NCBI GenBank assembly: GCA_018725275.1
Contig: QLUC01000056.1
Span: forward strand, 1-10,844
Direction: 5' to 3'
Length of the DNA: 10,844 nt
Origin: Bacillota bacterium
Lineage (GTDB): Bacteria; Bacillota; UBA994
A program made the translations under genes and the position numbers. The notes below the pieces were generated by a model. The model saw nothing but the letters and a program-made list of their open reading frames with translations. It searched no databases and was not told the origin of the DNA. Positions 1 to 6,700 of the stretch are shown piece after piece. Position 1 is the first letter of the stretch; every line of letters begins with the position of its first letter.

Positions 1-79
1 TTAATCCCGCAGCTGAATTTTTGTCACGCAATTAGAGGAGCACGCGCCTACCCCAAGCATCGCCGAAGAAGTTGTAGCG

Positions 80-1312
80 TTGAAGAGGGACCTGCTGGTT
101 TTTTACGATGTGGGTGGGCGCATTTTGGCCGCAGGCGCAGCAAGGGACTTTCGGGGAGCTACAAATATTTTGCTGACAGATTGCCACCTAGCGGCCGATA
201 CTGTCATTAATAGAGTGATTGCCCTAGAAACCAGCTTGGCCAACCAAAAAGACCTTGCCATGGCGAGATACGCAGAAGTGGCTAGACAGGGCTATAATGC
301 AACCATCGCCACCCTTTTGCTTTGGGTTCTCGCCTTGCTGGGCGTTATCTTGTACGCAGTAAAGTATCTCGTTACTCCTATCACCAGAATTTGCAGCGAA
401 ATGAGGCGTCTGGCCGAGGGCGACCTGACCTCCACTTACAAGGGTCGCGGTACGGACGAGTTTGGCCAATTGTCGCATGCGGTTGAGGCCACCATCACCA
501 CCCTCCGGGCCATGATCACGGCGGCGCAAGCATCATCTCTGTCTGTCGCCGAGAAGGCTGTCCACATCAGTAGCAGCATCAAAGAAGTAGCCGCCGGTAA
601 CGACAGCCAGGCCAATATCACCCAAGAGATTTCCCGCACTTTGGAGCAACTGGCTGCCGCCACCGAAGAAATCGCCGCCAATGCTCAGGGCGCGGCTAAC
701 GCCAGCGCCAATGCCCGCCTGGCCGCCAGCGAAGGCACCCAGAAGGTAGGGAACTCCATCAACTCCTTAAAGACGGTACAGGAAAGCGTGCTTTCTCTTT
801 CCACGGTGTCGAAGCAGATTGGCGGCATCGTCTCGGCCATTGACGATATCTCTGACCAGACCAACCTCCTGGCTCTAAACGCCGCCATCGAGGCGGCCCG
901 TGCCGGGGAGCATGGCCGCGGCTTTGCGGTGGTGGCTGATGCCGTGCGCAGTTTAGCCGAGCAAAGCAGGCAATCCACCAAAGAGATCACCAAGCTCATT
1001 GCCGCGATCCAAGGTCAGATTGACCAAGCGGTGAACACCAGCACTCAGGGGGCGGAGGGGGCCAAGAGTGCCCGCGAGGCCCTAGAAAACATAGTGACGC
1101 AAATCGGTAATATCGCCGGCATGGTCGAGGGCATCTCTGCCGCGGGACAAGAACAAGCGGCCGCCGCGAACGAAGTGGCCGCCTCCATGGAGAACCTAGG
1201 CGCAATTACGGAGGAAGTAGCCGCTTCTTCCCAAGAGAGCGCGGTGGCAGGGCAGCAATTAAGCGAGCTGGCGCGTAACCTCCAGAGTGCAGCTGCCAAG
1301 TTTAGGGTGTAA
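80..1312 (+). CDS. Methyl-accepting chemotaxis protein, N-terminally truncated by an apparent frameshift
   Basis: Chemoreceptor that would signal to CheA/CheW from the membrane. In the 410-residue reading, residues 1-73 resemble the C-terminal half of a four-helix-bundle (4HB_MCP) sensor domain. A transmembrane helix lies at about 75-95, a HAMP domain at about 96-148, and the coiled-coil signalling domain at 150-410. The highly conserved hairpin tip is at about 255-285 (DQTNLLALNAAIEAARAGE, then GRGFAVVA). Methylation-helix-like motifs TEEIAANAQ (195-203) and TEEVAASSQE (377-386) flank it. The first transmembrane helix and the sensor helices before it are missing. The TTG at 80 has no convincing ribosome binding site, and the same frame stays open back to a TGA at 14-16, so this start is probably not genuine. 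Frame 3 upstream reads NPAAEF into a run of five T (18-22). One extra T there would join the two frames. It is either a pseudogene or carries an assembly error. Family assignment is firm; integrity is doubtful. Confidence 0.85.
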   Translation: MKRDLLVFYDVGGRILAAGAARDFRGATNILLTDCHLAADTVINRVIALETSLANQKDLAMARYAEVARQGYNATIATLLLWVLALLGVILYAVKYLVTPITRICSEMRRLAEGDLTSTYKGRGTDEFGQLSHAVEATITTLRAMITAAQASSLSVAEKAVHISSSIKEVAAGNDSQANITQEISRTLEQLAAATEEIAANAQGAANASANARLAASEGTQKVGNSINSLKTVQESVLSLSTVSKQIGGIVSAIDDISDQTNLLALNAAIEAARAGEHGRGFAVVADAVRSLAEQSRQSTKEITKLIAAIQGQIDQAVNTSTQGAEGAKSAREALENIVTQIGNIAGMVEGISAAGQEQAAAANEVAASMENLGAITEEVAASSQESAVAGQQLSELARNLQSAAAKFRV

Positions 1313-1331
1313 TGCTAGACAACATACGGAG

Positions 1332-1371
1332 AGAAAAGCTAATTCGCAACAGCGAGTTAGCTTTTCTTTTT
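1332..1371 (+). terminator. Rho-independent terminator of the MCP gene, overlapping the convergent peptidase gene end
   Basis: A 15-bp stem (1332-1346 with 1353-1367, one G-T wobble) encloses the six-base loop CAACAG. On the plus strand a run of five T (1367-1371) follows. It starts 19 bases after the MCP stop. The stop codon of the minus-strand M28 peptidase gene (1357-1359) lies inside the right arm, so the stem also encodes the last residues of that protein. It may terminate both convergent transcripts, but the T-tract favours the plus strand. Confidence 0.85.
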
Positions 1372-2484
1372 GGTGCTCCCGCTCACGGTCTGTAGTAGCT
1401 CGCTGACAAATTCCACAGCCTTCTCTACGGTGGCCACGTCCACATTGGCCACGGTGTCCGTCGGCCAGTGCCAGTTAGGCAAGAGGCCTTCGTCGTCTAG
1501 GCTGAGGAAACTGATGGCCTGGTACCCCCGCCGCAGTGCCGGCAGAGCATCGGTGGAAAGCAAGTTGTAAACCCCTTGCCGCACAGCCAGATCCGGCCTC
1601 GCCGCCGCCACCGCCTGACAGGCTGAAAGTATCTCGGGCGAGGACTTGTGCACGGGAAACATGCCTTCGCCGGCCATATAGTGGACAGTGCCCCGGCCGA
1701 TGTTATCTAGATTGATGAACCAAGCATCGCGGTATTCACTCCCCTTAGCGTCTAAAAAACGGCTCATGCCATAGGTGCCGGATTCCTCACAGCCGGTAAG
1801 TAACACGGTTAAGTCTATATCGCTAGGCAAATTTTCTTTCACCCTCTCCGCCACCGCCAGGACCGCTGCCACCCCCGAGGCATTGTCATTGGCACCGGGG
1901 GTGTAGAAGTTCCATATTTCGCGGTGGAGGAGAGTGGCACAGATGGTGAGCAAGTACAAACAGGGGATTAAGGCCACATAGTACCAAGCACCACCGTAGA
2001 TCGAGGCCATTAGTAAGAGCAAAGGCGCGACAAACATCGACCCCACCATGGCCAAGAAGGACACCCGAAAATTCTTAACCATCTTGGGGCTAAAGTTTAA
2101 CCCCGCCTTGCTACTGTCCAAATGGGCAACTAAGACCACTTGGGAACCGTTCCCCTCTGGATGCCTCGCAATTACATTCTGGCTACTGCCCTTCGGGAAG
2201 AAACGGCTGATGGTCTCCACGGTGTTTAACTCGAGAAAAAAGAGCACCGCGCCGAGTAGGCTAAACCACCACCACCCGAGGAACCAACCCAGTAGCGGCC
2301 ACAGATACAAAGTGATGTACAACCAGCTAAAGGTGGTGAGGGCGCGAAAGGGCTGCATGGCGACCTGGTACCCCCACTGCGCTAGTTGCCCAGCCGCGTA
2401 ATCTGCGGCCCTTTTTTCACCCAAGGTGGCTGAACCTCGCGCGCCAATAACCCCGGCTAGCTCGTGCAAATGTTTTTCGATCAT
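1357..2484 (-). CDS. M28-family zinc metallopeptidase with internal transmembrane segments
   Basis: Likely a di-zinc aminopeptidase or carboxypeptidase of the M28 family; the substrate cannot be told. All expected metal and catalytic residues are visible in order: H121-x-D123, D200 in GANDNASG (bridging ligand), E233-E234 (catalytic base plus ligand), D260 in INLDNIG, and H339 in NWHWPTDT. The N-terminus (HLHELAGVIGARGSATLGEKRAADY) is the usual M28 lead-in helix and there is no signal peptide. Two hydrophobic hairpins interrupt the fold: about 52-87, before the first ligand, and about 141-186, between HxD and GAND. Each can hold two membrane helices. The ATG at 2484 has a strong site, AAGGGAGG, upstream. 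It follows yifB by 24 bases and is probably cotranscribed with it. Its stop codon lies in the terminator stem shared with the convergent MCP gene. The last residues, STKKKS, come from that stem. Confidence 0.85.
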   Translation of the reverse strand: MIEKHLHELAGVIGARGSATLGEKRAADYAAGQLAQWGYQVAMQPFRALTTFSWLYITLYLWPLLGWFLGWWWFSLLGAVLFFLELNTVETISRFFPKGSSQNVIARHPEGNGSQVVLVAHLDSSKAGLNFSPKMVKNFRVSFLAMVGSMFVAPLLLLMASIYGGAWYYVALIPCLYLLTICATLLHREIWNFYTPGANDNASGVAAVLAVAERVKENLPSDIDLTVLLTGCEESGTYGMSRFLDAKGSEYRDAWFINLDNIGRGTVHYMAGEGMFPVHKSSPEILSACQAVAAARPDLAVRQGVYNLLSTDALPALRRGYQAISFLSLDDEGLLPNWHWPTDTVANVDVATVEKAVEFVSELLQTVSGSTKKKS

Positions 2485-2508
2485 GTGTCTGCCTCCCTTC
2501 TATCTATC

Positions 2509-4026
2509 CTAGGGCGCGACCACCCCTTGGTCTATAGTACGATAGCTGATGGCTTCGGCTACATGATGAGCCTCTATGCCCGCGGACTGTTCTAAATCGG
2601 CGATGGTGCGGGCGACGCGCAAAATTCGGTCATGCCCCCGAGCCGAAAGACCCAAACGAGTGAATGCACCCTTGAGGAGTATCTGCGCGGCGTTACTGAT
2701 GGTGAGTTTTCTAAGTTCCTTATGGCGCAAACGCGCATTCGTCAGCGCACCAAGTGGCCTTAGCTTCTCCTCCTGCCATGCTCTAGCTCCTGCCACCCTC
2801 CTCCGGATGACGGCAGAGCCTTCGCCCCCATTCCTACCGGCGAGTTCGTCATATTCTAGCCTAGGCACCATGAGTTGCATGTCAATGCGGTCAAGCAACG
2901 GGCCCGAAACCCTAGCGCGGTAGCGCGTGACCTCTTGGGGGGAGCAAGTACACGGCCGCAGTCGATCACCATAGTAGCCACAGGGGCAAGGGTTCATGGC
3001 GGCGACAAGCATTAGCTCGGCGGGGTAGGTCAAGGTGGCGTTGACGCGGGCGATAGTGACCTGCCCGTCCTCTAAAGGCTGACGCAACTGTTCGAGCACC
3101 CTCTTGCTAAATTCGGGCAATTCGTCTAGGAAGAGCACCCCGCAATGGGCGAGACTCACCTCCCCCGGCTGGGGTATCTTGCCCCCGCCAATCAGGCCGC
3201 CGTAAGAAATAGAGTGGTGGGGGGCGCGAAAAGGTCGCTCGGTAACGAGGGCCCCCCTATTGCTCAAGAGACCCGCTACGCTATAAATCTTGGTGACAGC
3301 TAGGGCTTCCTCCCGTGGCATGGGCGGCAGGATAGAGGGCAAGTGTTTGGCCAAGAGGGTCTTGCCCGAACCAGGCGGGCCGACGAGCAGCACATTGTGC
3401 CCGCCAGCCGCGGCTATCTCTAAAGCCCGCTTGGCCTGCTCCTGTCCGGCAATGTCGCAAAAGTCGACAGTCGGCTCGGGTTGCTTGTTTGGAGGGATAG
3501 TTACCTCAGTTCGCTGTCTACCCCCGCGCAATATATCCACCAACTCGCCGAGAGAGTCTACCGCCAAAACGTCTAGCGATTCTACCAACCGCGCTTCTAA
3601 AGCATTGGCCCTTGGCAAGACGAGCCGCTTGCCGGCCTGCTGGCAGCTGATGGCCATGGGGAGTACCCCGTGCACGGGGCGAAGCATGCCGTCAAGAGAC
3701 AATTCCCCGACAAAGACCGCATCACTGATAGAGGGGAGCGACAAATGCTCTGATGCCGCGAGCAATGCTACGGCAATGGAGAGATCAAAGCCCGAGCCTT
3801 CTTTGCGCAAATCCGCCGGTGCTAGGTTGACGGTAATGCGGCGTGTAGGGATAGAGAAGCCGCAATTTTTTACCGCAGCCCGCACCCTCTCCTTCGCCTC
3901 ACGCACAGCCAGGTCGGGCAGGCCGACGATGTCAAAGCTTGGCAGTCCCGGCGCGACATCGACTTCCACCTCCACCAAGTAGCCATCTAGGCCATAGACG
4001 GTAGCACCCAAAACCCGAGCTAACAA
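2509..4026 (-). CDS. yifB: YifB/ComM-family Mg-chelatase-like AAA+ ATPase
   Basis: 505 residues, full length for the family. The N-terminal Lon-protease-like (ChlI) domain spans about 1-175 (GLPSFDIVGLPDLAVREAKE onward). A Mg-chelatase AAA+ module follows, with Walker A GPPGSGKT at 216-223, Walker B VLFLDE at 297-302, the arginine-rich SGPLLDRIDMQ segment at 374-384, and a C-terminal Mg-chelatase domain (about 405-500). Four cysteines (347, 349, 359, 361) form the CxC-x9-CxC pair typical of the family. The proteobacterial member ComM is a hexameric branch-migration helicase used in natural transformation; that role here is inference. The start is TTG at 4026, eight bases after GGGGGTG. The ATG 14 bases upstream is out of frame and hits a stop at once. 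It is preceded by a terminator and a LexA-box-like palindrome, so it probably starts its own transcription unit with the M28 gene. The dprA-topA genes that commonly follow yifB in Bacillota are absent. Confidence 0.95.
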   Translation of the reverse strand: MLARVLGATVYGLDGYLVEVEVDVAPGLPSFDIVGLPDLAVREAKERVRAAVKNCGFSIPTRRITVNLAPADLRKEGSGFDLSIAVALLAASEHLSLPSISDAVFVGELSLDGMLRPVHGVLPMAISCQQAGKRLVLPRANALEARLVESLDVLAVDSLGELVDILRGGRQRTEVTIPPNKQPEPTVDFCDIAGQEQAKRALEIAAAGGHNVLLVGPPGSGKTLLAKHLPSILPPMPREEALAVTKIYSVAGLLSNRGALVTERPFRAPHHSISYGGLIGGGKIPQPGEVSLAHCGVLFLDELPEFSKRVLEQLRQPLEDGQVTIARVNATLTYPAELMLVAAMNPCPCGYYGDRLRPCTCSPQEVTRYRARVSGPLLDRIDMQLMVPRLEYDELAGRNGGEGSAVIRRRVAGARAWQEEKLRPLGALTNARLRHKELRKLTISNAAQILLKGAFTRLGLSARGHDRILRVARTIADLEQSAGIEAHHVAEAISYRTIDQGVVAP

Positions 4027-4057
4027 TAAAGCACCCCCATGAGCTACAGCTCTTCTC

Positions 4058-4071
4058 TGAACATTTGTTCG
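4058..4071 (-). promoter_or_regulatory. Candidate LexA (SOS) box upstream of yifB
   Basis: The minus strand reads CGAACAAATGTTCA, which fits the Bacillus-type SOS box CGAACRNRYGTTYC at 13 of 14 positions, including the perfect GAAC-N4-GTTC core (4059-4070). It lies 31 bases upstream of the yifB TTG start and just downstream of the preceding terminator, where a repressor site would be expected. I see no convincing -35/-10 pair around it, so the promoter it would control is not identified. No other GAAC-N4-GTTC was noticed in the window. Confidence 0.55.
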
Positions 4072-4080
4072 CCAAAAAGC

Positions 4081-4110
4081 AAAAAAGTCCTGCCGGTGAC
4101 AGAACTTTTT
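4081..4110 (-). terminator. Rho-independent terminator ending the lepB-rbgA-rnhB-yraN run
   Basis: On the minus strand an 11-bp stem (4110-4100 with 4092-4082) has a seven-base loop and one G-U pair. The stem ends in, and is followed by, T residues (4086-4081, then a second T-run at 4078-4074). The pair that is a G-U wobble on the minus strand would be a C-A mismatch on the plus strand, so the orientation is minus. It starts 11 bases after the stop of the small ORF at 4122 and separates the upstream operon from yifB. Confidence 0.8.
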
Positions 4111-4121
4111 CTACGACGCCC

Positions 4122-4216
4122 CTAGAAGTAATTCTCCCAAGGAGCCATGGCAACCACACAGGCCACAAAGACTATGCCATCTATAATCGTGGGCGGCAGT
4201 AGTGTCTGGCCTTCAT
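4122..4216 (-). pseudogene. Possible small membrane-peptide gene broken by a one-base deletion
   Basis: I do not recognise a family. A perfect Shine-Dalgarno AAAGGAGG (4231-4224) is followed seven bases later by ATG (4216). As written, that frame gives only 11 residues (MKARHYCRPRL). One frame over, the sequence reads QTLLPPTIIDGI, then a hydrophobic stretch, and ends in AMAPWENYF at a TAG (4124-4122), 11 bases before a terminator. The span is 95 bases, one short of 32 codons. Adding one C to the GGCC after AAG would give a 31-residue peptide: a short polar start, PP, one membrane helix (about 11-26), then the aromatic-rich end WENYF. Ribosome binding site, composition and terminator agree with a real gene or recent remnant, and an assembly indel is equally possible. 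Alternatively it is an 11-residue leader peptide. It sits at the end of the rnhB-yraN operon. Confidence 0.35.
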
Positions 4217-4274
4217 GCCCATTCCTCCTTTGCCTGCTCTAGCCTATGCGGGAGAGAAGGAATGTGTAACACCC

Positions 4275-4637
4275 CTACGGCCCGAGGATGTCGGGGAAGA
4301 TTTCGAAAACGGGCTCGGAGCCCGGCAGATGGATGATGCAGAGGGCATCAATCTTGATTGGCCGAAAATCTGCCCTTTCAGAGCTAAGGAGATATTGGCC
4401 AATGGCCGCACGGAGATTTTGCAGTTTGCGTTTGGTAATCGCCTCGGCCGGATGCCCCTGGCCAAGATCCGTGCGGTACTTCACTTCAATAAAAATAAGC
4501 ACCCCATCCTTTTGGGCGACCAAGTCGATTTCACCTTGTGGGGTACGAAAGTTACTGGCGATAATTTGGTAGCCCTGCTTGATAAGGTAATGTCGAGCTA
4601 GAGCCTCGCCTCGTTCCCCCAACTCTTTGTTATGCAT
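4275..4637 (-). CDS. yraN: UPF0102 (YraN) family putative nuclease
   Basis: A 120-residue protein of the UPF0102 family, which has a restriction-endonuclease-like fold and no settled function. The N-terminal motif is GERGEALARHYL. The presumed active-site pattern is GEID (E36, D38) followed by FIEVKYR (E51, K53), as in PD-(D/E)xK nucleases. Then comes the conserved stretch TKRKLQNL (about 68-75). The ATG at 4637 is chosen over an in-frame start 54 bases upstream, because the extra 18 residues are only the shadow of rnhB and the family begins at about this point. The start overlaps the rnhB stop by eight bases (ATGCATAA), with only a weak GGGGA nearby, so its translation probably depends on ribosomes finishing rnhB. 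The rnhB-yraN pairing is common in bacteria. Confidence 0.92.
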   Translation of the reverse strand: MHNKELGERGEALARHYLIKQGYQIIASNFRTPQGEIDLVAQKDGVLIFIEVKYRTDLGQGHPAEAITKRKLQNLRAAIGQYLLSSERADFRPIKIDALCIIHLPGSEPVFEIFPDILGP

Positions 4638-5265
4638 CAACGTCCCCGAGAAAGCCAAGGAAAGAGCTTCTGTGCAGGGCACAAGCCCCATGTTGCCTTA
4701 AAGCCTGGCGATGCTGTGCCGTACCGTAACCCTTGTTGGCGGCAAACCCGTAGTGCCTGTACCCATCGTCTATCAAGGTCATGAAGTTGTCCCTATATAC
4801 TTTGGCCACAATGCTGGCCGCAGCGATGGTGAAGGATTTGCTGTCCCCACGGACCGTTGCCGTTTGCGGAAGATGCGCCTCAGGCAGGTCAAAGGCATCT
4901 AGCAGGAGATAGTCAGGGGCAAGTCTAGTTATAATCTCCATCTGGCAACTCTTGACTGCGGCAATTATCCCCCACTGATCGATATAATCTTGGTCCCTGC
5001 TTGCTAAGGCATAACTAACAGCTGCCGACCGAATGACGCCATCAGCTTGAGAACGCCTGGTGGCGCTCTGCGTTTTCGAGTCTCTGATACCAGGCAGATG
5101 TGCTCCCGGAGAGAAAATAACGCCGGCTACGGTCACCGGCCCAGCGAGAGCACCCCGCCCCACCTCATCCATACCGAGGATCCGACGGTAGCCACCTGCC
5201 CAAAGGGCATCTTCCATCACCCGCATCCGTAGGTCCTGCTCTGCTCCGCAAGAGGCGCTAGGCAT
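4630..5265 (-). CDS. rnhB: Ribonuclease HII
   Basis: Cleaves the RNA strand of RNA-DNA hybrids and single ribonucleotides left in DNA. With the ATG at 5265 the protein has 211 residues, normal for the family. The four catalytic acids are present: D33 and E34 in GMDEVGRGALAGP, D123 in LLLDAF, and D141 in RGDSKSFTIAAASIVAKVYRD. The DSK motif at 62-64 and the C-terminal HRSSF (198-202) are also typical. Longer in-frame starts reach back into rbgA and are unlikely. The chosen ATG overlaps the rbgA stop by eight bases (ATGCCTAG). A later start at residue 14 (MRVMED) cannot be excluded, since no clear ribosome binding site precedes 5265. It lies between rbgA and yraN in one operon. Confidence 0.93.
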   Translation of the reverse strand: MPSASCGAEQDLRMRVMEDALWAGGYRRILGMDEVGRGALAGPVTVAGVIFSPGAHLPGIRDSKTQSATRRSQADGVIRSAAVSYALASRDQDYIDQWGIIAAVKSCQMEIITRLAPDYLLLDAFDLPEAHLPQTATVRGDSKSFTIAAASIVAKVYRDNFMTLIDDGYRHYGFAANKGYGTAQHRQALRQHGACALHRSSFLGFLGDVDA

Positions 5266-6115
5266 GGTCAGCCACATTATCAAGAGTAAAGCGACCAATC
5301 GTGCCCTCGCGAAATTCACGAAGCAATATTTCGGCGGCACGGTTTAGGTTGACCCTGCCACCCGCCTCTAAGCAGCCTCTCTGCTTACCGAGCGCTAGCA
5401 GGGCTTCTTCTGCCGAGAAGGGCAAGGCCAGATGCAAACGAAAATGCTTTTCTAAGGCTGCGGGAAAATGTGTGGCCATAAAAAGCGTGAGCTTCATGGC
5501 AAGGTCCAAGACATCAAAGCCCGCCTCCCTCACTGCACCCGTTACAGCCAATCTAAAAGCCACCTCTGGGTCATCGAGGCGAGGCCAAAGGAGTCCGGGG
5601 GTGTCAAGCACCTGGGTGCCATCCGGCAGGTTAATCCATTGCTTGGCCTGGGTCACACCGGGCAGGGCGCCCGTACGAGCGGCTGCCTTGCCGCAGAGGG
5701 CGTTAATAAGGGTGGACTTACCCACATTGGGTATACCGGCAACCATGATACGCGCACCGCGCAAAGCTTGCCCACCCGCCCTGTCGCGTGGCAATAGCGG
5801 AGTCGCGAGCGCCTTGACCTGCTTAAGCAACTCCTTGGTGCCACGGTTTTCGCGCGGATTTACTTTCACCGCCACTATGCCTAGGCGAGCAAAGTGAGCC
5901 ACAAATCGTTCAGTGGCTTGCTCGGAGGCGAGGTCGGGCTTGGTAAGCGCAATCACCCGCAGTTTATGGCCAATGATGGTTGCTAACAGCGGATTTGCGC
6001 TGGACAGAGGCACTCGGGCATCCCTCAGTTCAATAACCGCATCTACGAGGGCCACGTTTTCCTCGAGGAGACGCCGAGCCTTGGCCATATGGCCGGGATA
6101 CCAGTGTATGGACAT
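5258..6115 (-). CDS. rbgA: Ribosome biogenesis GTPase RbgA (YlqF)
   Basis: A circularly permuted GTPase that acts late in 50S subunit assembly in Bacillota. The 285-residue protein shows the G motifs in permuted order: G4 TKPD at 58-61, then G1 GIPNVGKST at 127-135, a G2 threonine in GVTQ (153-156), and G3 DTPG at 171-174. The N-terminus MSIHWYPGHMAKARR is a family signature, and the C-terminal helical domain ends at GRFTLDN. The ATG at 6115 is chosen over one 48 bases upstream because GAGGAGGT precedes it and the signature begins there. The upstream extension falls inside lepB. It starts 11 bases after the lepB stop, and its own stop overlaps the rnhB start. Confidence 0.96.
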   Translation of the reverse strand: MSIHWYPGHMAKARRLLEENVALVDAVIELRDARVPLSSANPLLATIIGHKLRVIALTKPDLASEQATERFVAHFARLGIVAVKVNPRENRGTKELLKQVKALATPLLPRDRAGGQALRGARIMVAGIPNVGKSTLINALCGKAAARTGALPGVTQAKQWINLPDGTQVLDTPGLLWPRLDDPEVAFRLAVTGAVREAGFDVLDLAMKLTLFMATHFPAALEKHFRLHLALPFSAEEALLALGKQRGCLEAGGRVNLNRAAEILLREFREGTIGRFTLDNVADHA

Positions 6116-6126
6116 TGGGACCTCCT

Positions 6127-6654
6127 CTAGTGCCGCATTAGCCTTAAAGCCGCAAGAGGCCAAAAAACGCCCATCGCTTTTCCTTTGACATTGCCAAGCG
6201 GCACAAAACCTACGGAAACATCACGCGAATCAAGGCTGAAATTGCGGTTGTCACCCATGACGAAGACCGTCCCTTCGGGCACGACCTCGGGACCAAATAC
6301 CCCGTGCGTGGGTGATTGCAAGTATGGTTCGTCGAGGGCTTGGCCGTTAACAAAAACTTTGCCCTCACGCACCTCGACAGTCTGCCCCTCCACAGCTACA
6401 ATGCGCTTGATGAAATCTCGCCAGGGCTCCTTGGGATAGCGAAAGACAATCACGTCTAAGGAGCTGGGCTCCGCTATACGGTAGGTAAACTTATTCACCA
6501 GAACTCTCTCTTCATGCAGGAGGGTCGGTTGCATCGAGTGCCCGTCTACTACATAGACCTCGACTAAAAACATCCGTATAACTAACGCCAAGATTACCGC
6601 GAGGGCAAATGCCTTGCCCCATTCAAACAACTCTGACTTCCATGTTTTGGGCAT
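6127..6654 (-). CDS. lepB: Signal peptidase I
   Basis: Membrane-bound serine protease that removes signal peptides from secreted proteins on the outer face of the membrane. 175 residues, the usual compact Gram-positive size. There is a single N-terminal transmembrane helix at about 14-33. The catalytic serine is S40 in GHSMQPTL, the catalytic lysine is K83 in DFIKRIVAVEG, and the box-E motif GDNRNFSLDSR is at 134-144. The start ATG has AGGAGGG eight to ten bases upstream. The gene follows rplS by 53 bases. A strong terminator hairpin lies in that gap and leaves only about 24 bases before the start, too little for a conventional promoter. Expression would then need readthrough of the hairpin or a promoter inside rplS. 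Confidence 0.97.
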   Translation of the reverse strand: MPKTWKSELFEWGKAFALAVILALVIRMFLVEVYVVDGHSMQPTLLHEERVLVNKFTYRIAEPSSLDVIVFRYPKEPWRDFIKRIVAVEGQTVEVREGKVFVNGQALDEPYLQSPTHGVFGPEVVPEGTVFVMGDNRNFSLDSRDVSVGFVPLGNVKGKAMGVFWPLAALRLMRH

Positions 6655-6678
6655 GTCTTCCCTCCTAGCTGCCTAGTG

Positions 6679-6700
6679 AAAAAGGGACCACCTTGGTCCC
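6679..6700 (-). terminator. Intra-operon Rho-independent terminator after rplS
   Basis: On the minus strand a GC-rich 7-bp stem (GGGACCA with TGGTCCC, 6700-6694 with 6690-6684) closes a three-base loop. Five T residues follow directly (6683-6679). It starts seven bases after the rplS stop. The next gene, lepB, lies downstream on the same strand with its start at 6654, so the hairpin would partly or fully separate the ribosomal-protein part of the operon from lepB-rbgA-rnhB-yraN. Confidence 0.85.

Noticed and set aside
2150..2160. GAACCGTTC as a second SOS-box-like palindrome
   Set aside because: The half-sites have the wrong spacing (not GAAC-N4-GTTC), and it lies inside the M28 coding sequence.
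3932..4168. Minus-strand 78-codon frame spanning the yifB start and upstream terminator
   Set aside because: It runs straight through the terminator hairpin and the LexA-like box, has no family features, and overlaps the well-supported yifB N-terminus in another frame.
4215..4601. Plus-strand 128-codon frame opposite yraN
   Set aside because: It is antisense to a clearly conserved gene, and its sequence is explained as the shadow of yraN codons.
4638..4691. Longer yraN start giving an 18-residue extension
   Set aside because: The extension is within rnhB coding sequence and is not part of the UPF0102 family. The downstream ATG fits the overlap pattern and the family start.
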